From NCBI GenBank assembly GCA_030490835.1, contig CM059973.1, positions 62,810,008-62,874,007 of the forward strand: DNA of 64,000 nt, in the 5' to 3' direction. Origin of the DNA: Annona cherimola. Its lineage: Eukaryota; Streptophyta; Magnoliopsida; Magnoliales; Annonaceae. Shown piece by piece: positions 33,940 through 45,440 of the stretch; positions within the stretch are counted from its first letter, which is position 1, and each line of letters opens with the position of its first letter. Made by a program: the position numbers and the translations under genes. The notes below the pieces were generated by a model. It did no database searches. It was given only the letters and a program-made list of their open reading frames with translations, and was not told the origin of the DNA.

Positions 33940-34262
33940 TTGAAGAGACATTTTATAAATATCTCTACACTTTGAAAGACAATTATATAAAGATTTACAC
34001 TATTAGGGAAACATATGTTAAAGATTTGACTTTTATTATTATTGGGATTATACGTACTGCAACATTTGATATTACACGATTCTCATCTTTGAAGAGACAT
34101 TTTATAAATACTCCTACACTCTAAAAAACAATTACATAAATACTCCCATTAGAGGAGAAACACATGTTACATTTTTGAAGAGACATTTTATAAATACTCC
34201 TACACTCTGAAAAACAATTACATAAATACTCCCACTCCCATTAGCGGAGAAACACATGTTAC
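33940..34262. repeat. Tandem repeat of about 85-150 bp, three units
   Basis: Units starting near 33940, 34090 and 34175 share GAAGAGACATTTTATAAAT, CTACACTCT-AAAAACAATTA and GAGAAACACATGTTA. The second and third are nearly identical. A neighbouring motif, ATTATTATTGGGATTATAC with CATTTGATATTA, also occurs on both sides of MITE copy 3. Confidence 0.8.
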
Positions 34263-34298
34263 ATATATGCATTTGACAGATTCCGAAACCAGATCATT
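34263..34298. repeat. Left 36-bp direct repeat flanking MITE copy 4
   Basis: Starts ATATATGCATTTGACAG and ends CAGATCATT. The matching copy lies at 34594-34629, on the other side of the MITE, with two or three differences. Confidence 0.85.
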
Positions 34299-34300
34299 AT

Positions 34301-34591
34301 GGGTGGGTTTGGTTAGATGTAAAACTTTTGATGAAAAATTTTTGGGGTAGAAGTTGTCAAATTGATAGAAAATGATATGATATAATAGGGATAATGATGA
34401 AGAGTAAAGAGAATAAAGTTAAAATAGATATGTTAGTTGTATGGGTAGTTGTGTAGAAATGATTGAAAAGTACGGTAGTTTGTATAGAAAAATGTAAAAA
34501 AATAATTTAAAAATAGATTAGTTATGGAGAGTGAAAAGTTTTAGAATGAAAAGTTTTAGTTGACAGTTTTTTACCCCAAACAAACACACCC
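34301..34591 (+). mobile_element. Tourist-like MITE, copy 4
   Basis: 291 bp, ends GGGTGGGTTTGG and AAACAAACACACCC, flanked by TAT on both sides. It is very similar to copy 1 in the same orientation. The host DNA around it is itself directly duplicated over about 36 bp, much longer than a MITE target-site duplication. Confidence 0.88.
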
Positions 34592-34593
34592 TA

Positions 34594-34629
34594 TATATGC
34601 ATTTTACAGATTTCGAAACCAGATCATTT
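34594..34629. repeat. Right 36-bp direct repeat flanking MITE copy 4
   Basis: Starts ATATATGCATTTTACAG and ends CAGATCATT; partner of 34263-34298. Confidence 0.85.
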
Positions 34630-34714
34630 AGCAACAACGCCCATGGTCCCGACCCCGACCACTGTGGCAAACGCGCAGTCGCTCCTCTGCCTCTTTTCTT
34701 AAGGGGCCGGGTGT

Positions 34715-34750
34715 AAGTGCAAACGTTTGCACTTTTGCATAAAATGCAAA
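34715..34750. repeat. Two abutting palindromes
   Basis: AAGTGCAAACGTTTGCACTT (34715-34734) is a perfect 20-bp palindrome. It overlaps by one base a second inverted repeat, TTTGCAT-AAA-ATGCAAA (34734-34750). Both contain a TTTGCA/TGCAAA core. Function unknown. Confidence 0.9.
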
Positions 34751-34759
34751 TGAGGGTAA

Positions 34760-37530
34760 AAAGGTAATTTCATAGCATGAGAGTAGAATTGTGGGTAAAG
34801 TGTGAATATGGCTAGGTGAAATAAATTATAGTACTTTGAGGTGCATGTATTTTTATGGTTATTCATATGATTTTAATAAATTACTATAGATGATGAGTGA
34901 TCCATAACATTAAATTGAATAATATTCATTCCAAATTATAATCTGTAATGTAGGACTGAAATTATAAAATTAAGAATAGTTTTATTTAAAGAAATAAATT
35001 TGAACGACTGATATAATTTAGCTTGTTTGACCGTTTATATAGATTTTACAGATTTTACGGATTTTACAGATTTTATGAAATTCATGGGAATGATGTGTTC
35101 CACTGGTAATCTTGTATTCATTTTTCCAATGAAATAAATTTTACAGGTTATTCGAGTATCAAGGATACAGCACATATGCAATTGATAAATTTTATATATT
35201 TTACGAGTTTTATAGAATATATAATTTTGATACGTATTCGTTTGATAATATAAACCAGTTATACAGTTTTAACAGCTAAAATAGGATTGATGATATTTCA
35301 TTTTCACCAATTAGATGGACAATACAGATTTTACAAGAATTATGCAAAATCGTAAACTAATATATACATGATTTATGAATTTTATAGTGTAATCAATTTG
35401 TAATGTACTGATATGATGGATTTGATGGATTTTATAGATTGTTCATAAAATCTATATGAAATATATTATCCGTAAATGTAATACAAAAGATACTAATAAT
35501 ATTATATATTAAAATATAGATTCTTATTAAAATTTAAACAAATCCAATAATTGGATCTTTTACGTAATTAATATATTTAATAAGTCACTAATAATTTTTA
35601 TGCTTTTATTTACTGAAAAGGTAGAAATTTGTATAAATTATATGTTTATGTAATAAACACGTATATTAATCATAGTCAACATAAAACCCGTCCCCTTACT
35701 CATTATGTACCTTTTTTTAACCCCATATTTTGACCAAAAAATGAACAAATATTGTAATGCTTGTGTGTATTTTTATTGTTTCTCATAGAAGAAATTTAAT
35801 TTGTAATAGGTGATGTCAAAAACTAAATAAATGACAGTTACTACCTTATTTATGTCTCCTATGATTTACAATAATTTATCATCTTGTACCATTAAACTTA
35901 GAATAAAATGACACAAATTTTAAACTATTTACTTTTATTTATTTACTTTTTTGTGTAAAGTTTATAAAATTTACAATGGCATAAAAGTAAATAAATGAAC
36001 ATAAATAAAAATAAATCAAAAAATAAATTAATGTCACGAATTTTGTATGTCACCTCTTAACGTTACCTCAAAAAATAAAGAATTTGTATAAAACTTTGGT
36101 AAGAATTTTTTGTAATATTGAATTTTAACTATTTATCACGAAAATAGTTCTAATAAGGAGCGTTTAATGGTTAGTTAGTTTCAATCAGTCATGTGTGAGA
36201 TTGAACAAAACATGATTTCGGATTTTTTAAAAGTACACATTATTCCTGATTGCTTTTCATGTTATGACTAGAAATTTTTAGTGAAGTAGAAATTTACAAT
36301 CTAATAATTACATTAATAACAAATGTTGTTAAATGCTAAATTTATTTATTAGACCCAAAAAATAATGTATGAAATTATTTTGTAGTTCGATCTAGATTCA
36401 ACATATATTGTTATAATTATTTTGGAGTTTATGCTATGAAAATCTACTAATATCATTAGTATTTAGATATTAGATTATATGCATCAGTAATAGTAGAATG
36501 ACCACCACAACCACCGTTAAAAATACTGCTATAAATGCATTGTTTTAGAATTTGTGATGAATAATTTATTGTAATAATTCAGAAAAAAATTTGCCATCAT
36601 TCTCCACATAATTGGCTTGAGTTTTATATATTTAAATATATGATATAAATGTTCTTCATGTATTTAATGTAAAATTTACGGTTTTAATTTTGATATAGAA
36701 ATGTTCTTCTTGAAATTAATTTAATATTTAGATTTAGAAATTTTGTAGAATAATTTTTCGTCTAAAAATTTGAAATTTGAAATTCTAAATATATTATACA
36801 AGCGTTCTCCATATAATGATTTGAAAAATCATGTCTTCAAAGGAATGGTGTAAACATTTATCTGTACTTATTTAAAAATTAAGTTTTTAAATTTCTTTTA
36901 TAGTTGTGATTCGTATTCGTATTTTAAGAATTTTATATATATAAATTTTTTGTAGAAACATTGTTCATATAAATATTTTCAATTATAAAAATTTTCAATT
37001 TGCTATACAAAAATTCCCGGTAATAATTTTAAATCTCATATCTTCAAAGTTATGGTGTAGACAAGAAATTGGGACAGAAAAATGGATAAGTTTTGAAACC
37101 GTATCGATAAAGAAAATCAGACAGAGAAATTTTTGAAGTTCTATGATACCCGCAATTTTTAAATTTCAACCCGTAAGTATGTAAAATACATATATAAAAA
37201 TTTAATTCCACGAAATTAATAAAATTAGAACTTTATTAATGGCCTAAAATTATATAGTAAGTAAAAGGAGAACTAATAAATAAATAATTATGAGTTTGAG
37301 TGTTTATGTTGTATGGAATAATAACGAGATGTATTATTAACTTTAGATTTTTTAATGAAATTAAGACAAAGCATTTAATCTAAGCAAATAATTGATTTAA
37401 ATTGTTTAAATTAATGAATTACTATGATTTAATGGCTTAAATCCATATGGTGTTTTATAAATTTTAAAATTTAAAATATTATGATTCATGACATATGTTT
37501 AATCTGAATATTTACAATTAAGAAATAACA
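34760..37530. other. Very AT-rich DNA
   Basis: No gene found. A 9-bp tandem repeat GATTTTACA lies at 35042-35077, and scattered variants of ATTTTAYAG continue to about 35450. The last 1.3 kb may be the upstream half of the LTR-like promoter that follows. Confidence 0.5.
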
Positions 37531-37531
37531 A

Positions 37532-37539
37532 TATATATA
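37532..37539 (+). promoter_or_regulatory. TATA box of an LTR-like leader
   Basis: TATATATA just upstream of the purine-rich leader at 37545-37780. Confidence 0.45.
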
Positions 37540-39700
37540 GCTTGAGAGGTAGCCACACGTGTGTACATGAGGACTACCCTAAGAACAAGAATCCTTCTCC
37601 AAATGCACGAACGGACAGAGAGGAACCCACGAGAAGGGAGAAGAGGAGAAAAAAAAGAAAGAGAAGAAGAAGAAGAGGAGAAGAGAAGAAGGGAGAAGAA
37701 GAGGAGGAGCTGGTCGGCCGGCGGTGTTGCTGCCGGCGCTGCTGCCTCAACCGTCGTTCATCCCGTCACCGGCTGGAGGTAAGGAAGTTGGGTTTTTATG
37801 ATTATTTATAGAAATCTTTCCCAAATCAGGTTCCAAGCATGAGGCTTTTGCTAGATTCATATAGATATATATGTATGGATATGAAATCATGAAAAAAGGA
37901 GGAGGACATTCGGATCCATAGCTATGGGGACTTGGAGTTTTGAAATTTCTTCCTAAAATGGGTAGGAATCATGAGGGTTTTCATGGATTCATGTAAAGCA
38001 ACGATAACTTATATTTGTCAATCTTTCTCAGTTGAATTAGTTCGCTCTATTGGTCCTCGATTTTTTCAATTTATTTGTCGATTTGGGTGGACGAATCAAT
38101 TAAACCCATAAATTGGGTATGGTTTGTTGTTAGAGCAATTGACTGCCAGTCCAATTCGATTTTGATAACACCGTATGTAATGAATGCAGTCTCAACATTC
38201 CAAATAAAAAATTTTCTCGTAAACAATTGAATGGAGATAAAAAATTTCATGATAAATGTAAAAGATGTTGCAAAATTATCGATATTTCTTATTCTTTCTT
38301 TATTTATCTGTTTATCTTCAATTATATATTTGTATTAGCTTTCTTTTTTCTTTAAATTTTTTTCATTTTCTTCCTATGTATTTCTTTCTTCATAATCTAA
38401 TCTTTCGTTTTAGTTCTTTTGGACTAATAGTGTTTATTCATTAATAAATAATCTTAGCTTCATCATTATGTATTAAGAAAACTAACTAATAAAAAACTCT
38501 AAACTAGACTAAAATAGCTAACACTAATTAACAATAAAAGACTAAAACTAAAGTTGCAAGTCATTGTAGGATATATAACTACATGTATATTAATTAATTT
38601 TTTTGTCAGAAAATTTTAAACAATCCAGAAAAAAAAATACGCAGCTTAATTAAGTCAAACTATTTGATATAATTAATGTTTTTGAAAACTGAATTGGACC
38701 TTATGGTTGGACCACTTTGACCTCGAACTAAAAATCATGCGCTTTGATTTTCTTATGAAACAATGCATATTGAATGTGAAAATTGAATCCTATGTATGAA
38801 TTTGAAAATGCAAGAGTTGAAAATTTAAAAATTTCTACTCCAAATTTCTGTATAGGCTATTTAATTGGTATTTAGATATATTAGATGCATAAATTATATG
38901 CATAATCTTGGTTAGGAAAGGAACTTCAAAATTTCCATCACATCTTAAATAGTTGAAAGCCATAAAAATGTGACCTACGCTTAGGGCTTTTGTATTATTC
39001 ATATATGGGGTAATTTATAAATAATTTTGAACCCATTAGAATGTGAAAATCGGGAGTAAAAAAATGAGGATGGATGGGTGTATTTGTTACAGGCATGTGT
39101 TGTTGCTAGGAAATATTAAAGTTAGAAATTGAATAATATCTGAACATAGATTTAGATTAAAATGTGCAAATCTTGAAGCCAAAATTTACATATATATGAT
39201 AAATGAAATTGGGTAGGTAGGATATTTGTATGGAGGTATCAATTTCTTTTAATTAAATATGTACGGGGTGAATTTGCATATATTTTTGGTATCAAACAAA
39301 TGTGAAAAATAAAAGAATAAATAAGTGACAATTGTATGATAAGTATATGAATGGTTGGATGGTTAAAAACTGAGAAACTTGTTGTATATAAATCAGGTGA
39401 AAATAGAATGGAGTAAATCCCCTTAAATTGAAAGCTTAAAACCCTCCCATCTAACCGGCCAAAGTTGGACAATGTATAGGTGATAAATTTGGATTTAAAG
39501 TTGGCTCTTGAATGATTAATTTTAATTTTATGATCAGCCACATATAATTTATTTGTGATAAATGGGTTGTGGGGGTAAGGCTTACAAGTAAGTAATGAGT
39601 GGCTTGGCTGTCTTTGCATCTTGCAATTTTCATACCTGAGCACTAGACGCCTCATGTTTTTACTGTTGTGGACGCTTTCCCATATTACATATTTTTATGT
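37540..39700 (+). mobile_element. Probable gypsy LTR leader region
   Basis: A purine-rich leader of (GAAGAAGAGG)-type sequence runs into a GC-rich patch with CGGCCGGCGG and then a splice-donor-like CTGGAGGTAAGGAAG at about 37769. The order TATA, GA-rich leader, GC patch and GGTAAG also describes the leader of the other gypsy LTRs in this window, where GGTAAGCAAGC follows the TATA box. Open frames in the GA-rich part encode only Arg/Glu/Lys-rich sequence. The boundaries are guesses. A first exon of a host gene is an alternative. Confidence 0.35.
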
Positions 39701-40284
39701 ATACTACCTAGTTTCCCGGGTTGCTTGTACTAAAAAATCTCTTTCTTTTCGTCTAAGGAAGCGTGAGAAAATTGGATAGTATGATCTAGAAAAGTCTCCC
39801 TTGTCGTCTCCCTGCCTGACAGGTCTTGGTAATATTGCTAGAAGGCCAGCTTGCTAATATCAAGTGCGATAAGATTGGGGCATTTAAGCATTACCTTCGC
39901 ATGTGTAGAGCTGAAATTGAAGATAAAGAATGAAATGTGAAGACATCTGCCTACTTGAAGAAGAAGTGTCATGTATTCAGCAGATTGTCCAGGTAAACAC
40001 ATGTTTAACAGATTATGCACCTTTCTTCATAAGCTCTAGCTACAAGGAAATTAAAGATGGAACTTGACATTACTTTGGAGATTTCATGTTGGGTAGTTTA
40101 CCTATTTGATTAGTTATTGAGTTATAATTACCAACGGTTTTTTGATCGCATGTGTTGTCAATTATAAAATCTTAACCTCAATATAACAAAATGAAATTCG
40201 AATTATAAATGAAAATGGTGAAAGATCATACATTGCAAGTGTAGCTTGAATGTATTAATTATTGTTATTTTTTTACTACATCTA
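39701..40284. other. AT-rich spacer, nothing recognised
   Basis: About 580 bp without credible frames or repeat ends. Confidence 0.45.
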
Positions 40285-40515
40285 GGGTGTGTTTGCTTAA
40301 AGCCAAAACTTCAACAATGACTTTTCATTTCAAAACTTTTCACTATTCATAGCTTCTTGTTATTTTAATACATTCTCTACATTTTAATTAATTTTTCACA
40401 TTTTGGTATACAAACTACTCTACCCTTCAATCATTCCTACACAATTACCCATACAAGTAACCTATCTATTTTAACCTTATTCCCTTTACACATCATCATT
40501 ACCCCTATTTTATCT
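40285..40515 (-). mobile_element. Tourist-like MITE, truncated copy 5
   Basis: Starts GGGTGTGTTTGC and follows the inverted form of the family (ACTTTTCACT, TACAAACTAC, CAATCATTCCTACACAA, CATCATCATTACCCC), then breaks off near 40515 before the second terminal repeat. Confidence 0.75.
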
Positions 40516-40737
40516 CTATGTCGGTCAAATTTCGTATCCATGGGACAGAGCAATCTGTCTCTCTGGTAACAAGCTGCGGACATATATTGGAGAAATTAAA
40601 TGAAATATACATGGACATTAAGACACTGCTGCAGTGAAAACTATTTCGTATGAAAATATAGAGGATGACACAAAATAAAACAATTATCACATATATATAT
40701 GAAGGTACATTTTGAAGTACTAAACAATGACTGAACC

Positions 40738-43013
40738 TGGTTCCCTATGCCGTTGGGATCCTCTGTTATACGTGACCGCTTGCGTGCACCGATCGAGGTG
40801 TAGGGACTGGTTAGCTGGCTGGACTTCTTCTTCGCATGTTGCCCACGACCTAATGGCTGTAGCTGACTACGTTCGGGCTCAGCTATCCCTGGGATTTTGT
40901 TATCCTCCTCAACCATTATAACCTCTGGCGCCTTTAGGTGGGCAGCAAAGCTTGCGTCCTTCGCGTTGGACATACTGTGCAACTGCTCCTTGTCCTTCTT
41001 GGGTGGAGATGTAGAAGGCTCCCCAGCTCCCGACAAAACACTAGAAGGCGCACATGGAGTATCCTTTGTTCCAGAGCCTTGTAGGACAGTCTGCTCTGCC
41101 CCGATTGAGCCATCATGCATTAACATACAATTAAATAATTTTATTACAATAATCCAAACACTATATACCATCTTCAAGATGTAGATTTCATACCTGTCGT
41201 AATCGACCCGGATATAACATCATGAGAGCTGCCCACGACCGGTCCATTCTTTCGAATAATTCTTTCAGTGTCTATCAAGAAATTTAAAGTGTTAATTATT
41301 CATTTAATATATATATATATATTAACCTTACGTAGATGAACAATATGACAAAGGTAAGCTACACACAACATGGATAACAGTGAGACGAAATCTATCACCA
41401 CCCACCTTTATAGCAATACGAGTGGTGTCACTACTTAGATCAGCAACATCTGCAGAGGCCTATGTCTTCTGTCCATTCCAAAGTTCATAGAAAACTTATT
41501 AGAAGGATGACCCATAATAATGGCTATTTGCATGGTAATGACAAGTTGTCAACTAGGTTCATACCATAACAATGCTTGATAACTCATCCACCTTAGCACT
41601 TAACCGATTCATGCTTGTCTCTAGCTCGACCTTGCATGTGGCCTCTGGCGTAGTAGTCTTGGCGTCGAAACTACTTGTCTGCTCCCAAGTGCATGCTTCC
41701 TCATAGAGAGTAAGCCAATCATAATCGAGGTACTCATCTTCTTTTGATGGAGCTTGGTTTTTTACTCCTTCATTGTTAATAAAGTGCGTTTAGTCCCCTT
41801 CGCATCAGCTGTAGTACCCCTTGGTTGGTGAATAGTGTGCCGACCCAGTGATTGACAACTGGGACACTCATAACTGGATGACTCAGTCATCGACTGGAAA
41901 TGTGCGGCATCTACTGTTTCACATTGCATATGATCCTCATCTTCCAAGGGGTCCCCCATCAACTAGTGGTGCTTTCCCTTTGAAAACGTCTTTCCGAGGC
42001 ATGGAAGAATCCACAAGTTGGTGAAGTTGTGCATCCATAACATTCAACACTATTTCGGCATTCACCTATTAAAGTAATACATTTTAACTTGTCAATTTCT
42101 GGATTTGAGGGCATATGCATTCGGTAAGGATATTAACATGGAATCAGTTTGATAAGTTTTAAAATCACATACCTGAGCATTTTCATATCCTATGGACCTC
42201 AATTTTTAGTCAATCTCAGAGGTTTGTTCATCATCCTAATACTTAATCAGAGGTAGGACCACCTGCGTCCCAGCTGGTGACACAGCATCATGGGCAGCAT
42301 GCGCAAAGAACTATACCTATAATAGAAACTCACACGAACTCCAATCATCATGTGAATCCAAAAAGAGTTATTTACAACTTAGGGATTTAACATCCCATAT
42401 GCACCAACCTGTAAGAGCTCAACACAACATCCAACAGTTTGCTTGTTTTTCTTAATGTAGGACTTAAGCGCCTTGTTCATGATATCTAGTACATGACGGC
42501 CCCAAGCAAACCTGTGAATGCCGGATGGATCTATGACATGATGTAAATAAAAATCTTGAGTTCGACCATTTGAAATGGGGCATAAAAATATGCCGAGCAC
42601 CCACAGCGTAAAGGCCTGTCAAAATTCATCGTCGTATCGACCCTCTCGTATTACAGGAAGGAAGCGATTGACATGCAGTACAGTTGTCCTCTTTGTTAAT
42701 TCATATTTATCACGAAGAGCTTGAACACTCGTACGAGATTTGAGAGGCTCCACTGATTCGCCGCGGGTAGAGAGTCCTAGAATTAGCTTCACGTCACGGT
42801 CCGTCACGGAGAAGACATCATTGTTGAACTTGAACATGCATGTGTGGATATCATATTTATCCACGAGCCATCGAATAAGCTGGGGGAATACTTACTGCAC
42901 TCCAAGGACAAAAGACCTCCAAATTCGAGAGTTTTCACAACAGCACGTTGATCTTCTGATGACTCCAGTCTTTTCTCCCTAGGCTTAGGTGGTGCCCCAC
43001 CATCTCCTTCCAT
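40738..43013 (-). pseudogene. Second gene of the MULE: multi-exon, DUF1985/plant-mobile-domain-like (uncertain)
   Basis: The start ATG at 43013 opens MEGDGGAPPKPREK. Exon 1 contains a frameshift near 42885-42895. It then gives FPQLIRWLVDKYDI and FSVTDRDVKLILGLSTRGE, a pattern seen in DUF1985/plant-mobile-domain proteins of plant transposons, and FAWGRHVLDI. It ends at a donor, CTTACAG|GTTGG (42409). Further exons are bounded by good sites: 42310-42173, from 42065, about 41740-41570, about 41280-41195 and about 41115-40738. In-frame stops occur at 42621-42619 and twice in exon 2 (KY*DD, ID*KL). The last visible exon is Ser/Pro/Lys-rich, contains QLTSPYTSIGARKRSR, and ends at AG|GTTCAG. In related transposon genes such a linker precedes a Ulp1-like cysteine protease. 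No such domain is visible downstream, so the gene looks truncated. The domain name is tentative. Confidence 0.6.
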
Positions 43014-43328
43014 ATTCAACCTGATCCGAAACCTTCTACCTACGCAAAATAAAAAACAAGAGACTGTAGCGAAAATATAAAGTTGTAGACAAATACTAGG
43101 CAGATGAGGAAAAAAATTAGGGAAGATAGTACAGTCATATAGCATACATGACCCTTCTCTGCCTGAGTAAGTCATTTAGGCAAATTAATAACTGATGTTA
43201 CGATGCTAGCAATTGTATAACATTATCCATGAAGAACACAGCCTGTTAACGATTATCAATCGTTCACGTTTACCTACTTACTTACATAATATCATTGTCA
43301 GTCTATTTCCCTTCCGGTCGGCCTTTTC

Positions 43329-45371
43329 CTAGCCCAAGAGGTCTTCACTTGAATAGTCTCCATCCATATCCATGGCATCGTCTGCACCTTTATTAGGAGT
43401 AATAATAGGATTACCATCATACACCTTAATCATATATTGAACCTCATTCAATAATTGTTCTGCCCGATGATAAGCATAGTGAGGAATATGTTGTTTTCCC
43501 ACTACTAGCATATGAATGTGACAGAAACATGCCATGAGTTGATCCTTGACTACAGTCGCACTATGTGGTTGCAATTTGGTAACAGAATGCCCCTTCTAGG
43601 GTCTCTACACATACGTTGCAAAATGAAGCTGGGAGGTATCTCTTGCATATGCATTGTTCGCAACAAAGCGAATAGATGTCGGCAAACAATTCCAGTTGAC
43701 TCCCACATCAAACACGTGCACGTCCCAAAGTTGTGTAGAATATTGAACTCAATTATGCATCCTTCACGGTGTTTTCTCGGATTATTCACTTCATAAATGA
43801 TGTTATCCTCATCCGCCCCGAGCTTGGTTATATTGTATGCATTACTTTCCCACATCTGAACTTATGTGTCTCTATAAAATTCATATGTGTATTATTCGAA
43901 AATGGTCTTTTCCATAGTCATAGATGCCTTAGGCACAAGTGGGCACTCGCGGGTTTTTTTATCTGCCAACATCTCATCTTGACGACGCCTGGTCAAAAGT
44001 TTGTTGAATTGTTTCACAAAATCCAGCAGACAAGTGTGTCGAGTTATATATCCATCCAGAATTGCATGAAAGGCCTCGCTTCTTTGATTAGTGCACATGC
44101 CCATGAATCGAGTACTTCTCTGGAATAGAGGAACCCACTTTTCTCGTATGTCATACAAGGAGGATAACCAGCTATTGCTTTGTAGTTCATATGATTGAAG
44201 GAATTGCGACCATCGCAATTCAAATTCATCTATGCTAACTATCTGGTATATTAGTTGCTCTAATTCAACTTTCAATTTGGACTGTTCATTGTAGACACAT
44301 CCTAACTTTTCAGGGATCTTCCGTAAGATATGCCACAAATAGAATTTATAGATTGCTTCAAAGAAAGACAGCAGCAATTGCTGAAGTAATGGATGCATCT
44401 TGATCTGTGATGATGGCCACCGGACTATCCCCTTCGACTGCAGTCTTGAATTGATTAAATAACCATGTAAATGATTCGAAAGACTCATTGCTCATGAGTG
44501 CACAACCGAAAATAATGGTTTGTTTATGGTGATTCATTCCGACGAAGGGTGCGAACGGCATCTTATACCGGTTCGTTTTGTACGTCGTATCGAAGCAAAG
44601 GATGTCGTTGAATACTTTAAAATCAAGTCTAGATCTTCCATCATCCCAGAAGATGTTCGTTAGTTGACCCTTCTCATTCCTCGTATGTGCAACAAACAAA
44701 GTAGGATCTGCATGTTGCTTTGCCAGTAAATAGTCCAACATGCATTGTGCATCACATTCGATGATTCCTTTACGGGATCGACACATGTAGTTCTTGACGT
44801 CTCTACGAGTGAAGTTGTTCCCCACACCACGCCGTTCGATGGCAGAAGCCAAGTCATATGCTTTAGAAGGACCAATGCCAACAGTCCTATAGTCATCTAA
44901 GAGACGATGAGTGTCACGGTCGACCTTTCTGTGTGATCTAAGATACAAACATTCCTCCGCGGTCGCTAGAGGATAACTGTGTTGATCGACAAACCGGACG
45001 ACCGCCCAGGACCCTTCCCTCTTACGCGACACAACCATCTCTGCAGCACATCCTACTCGATTTGATTGGCGTCGTTTGCCTGCTTTATTCACTGATGGAT
45101 CATTGGAGTCATTGCAATGTACACTGCTAGAATAACCCTCCCTAGAACATACATATCGTCTCCAAACCACATCACATGTAGAAGATAGAATACGACACTG
45201 ACCCTTGCTGATGCTAAATCCCATTTGTTTGCCATAGTAATTGCAGCATTCTCATGCCCGGTCTTCACATTCAAATTCTTGGCCAACACAGGGTTTGATG
45301 GTCTTAGCTTCATTTTGGCCACGTCCTTCATGTCCACCACCCAAACTGTTCTGTGGTGCACATGTTTCCAT
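43329..45371 (-). pseudogene. FAR1-type MULE transposase pseudogene
   Basis: Starts at ATG 45371 (METCAPQNS). A FAR1 DNA-binding domain follows (PCVGQEFECEDRA, NYYGKQMGFSIS, then WRRYVCSREG and GCAAEMVVSR). The MULE transposase core has FDTTYKTNRYKMPFAPFVGM, which holds the first catalytic Asp, then VAIITDQDAS with the second, then FYLWHILRKIPEKLG. A SWIM zinc finger (CTCLMWESTGIVCRHLF) closes the recognisable part near 43.65 kb. It is broken by a TGA at 45254-45252 (codon 40), a one-base frameshift in a T-rich run at 44358-44368, TAA at 43894-43892 and 43864-43862, and TAG at 43552-43550. Between the breaks the reading frame is intact, so the loss is recent. It cannot make active transposase as it stands. 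FAR1/FHY3 transcription factors derive from such transposases. A broken FAR1-related host gene is possible, but the adjoining transposon-type gene favours a MULE. Confidence 0.85.
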
Positions 45372-45440
45372 CTGATCGTCGAATGAGCTTCCTTTATATT
45401 GAGATGTTGTGAATTATATGAAGCTAGTCCCAATCAACGA

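Larger units (their letters stand above)
40640..45440 (-). mobile_element. Decayed Mutator-like element of the FAR1/Jittery type
   Basis: Two minus-strand pseudogenes lie head to tail: a FAR1-type MULE transposase (45371-43329) and a spliced gene of unknown role (43013-40738). MULEs that pair a transposase with a second gene are well known in plants. Terminal inverted repeats and the 9-11-bp target-site duplication expected for a MULE were not found by eye, so the true limits are unknown and the range given is only the coding span. The right flank could extend to 46.8 kb. Confidence 0.6.

Noticed and set aside
37542..37811. Arg/Glu/Lys-rich frames of 73-89 codons
   Set aside because: Translation of a purine-rich leader in two overlapping frames, with no conserved motif.
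39239..39655. 138-codon minus-strand frame
   Set aside because: Hydrophobic and Ile/Ser/Tyr-rich as expected from AT-rich DNA; no start context, splice sites or domain.
31061..40279. A single giant LTR from 31061 to 40279 flanked by TCTAG
   Set aside because: TCTAG follows an ACA at 40279, but the sequence there does not resemble the expected LTR start, and the interval holds unrelated repeats; a 5-bp match is likely chance.
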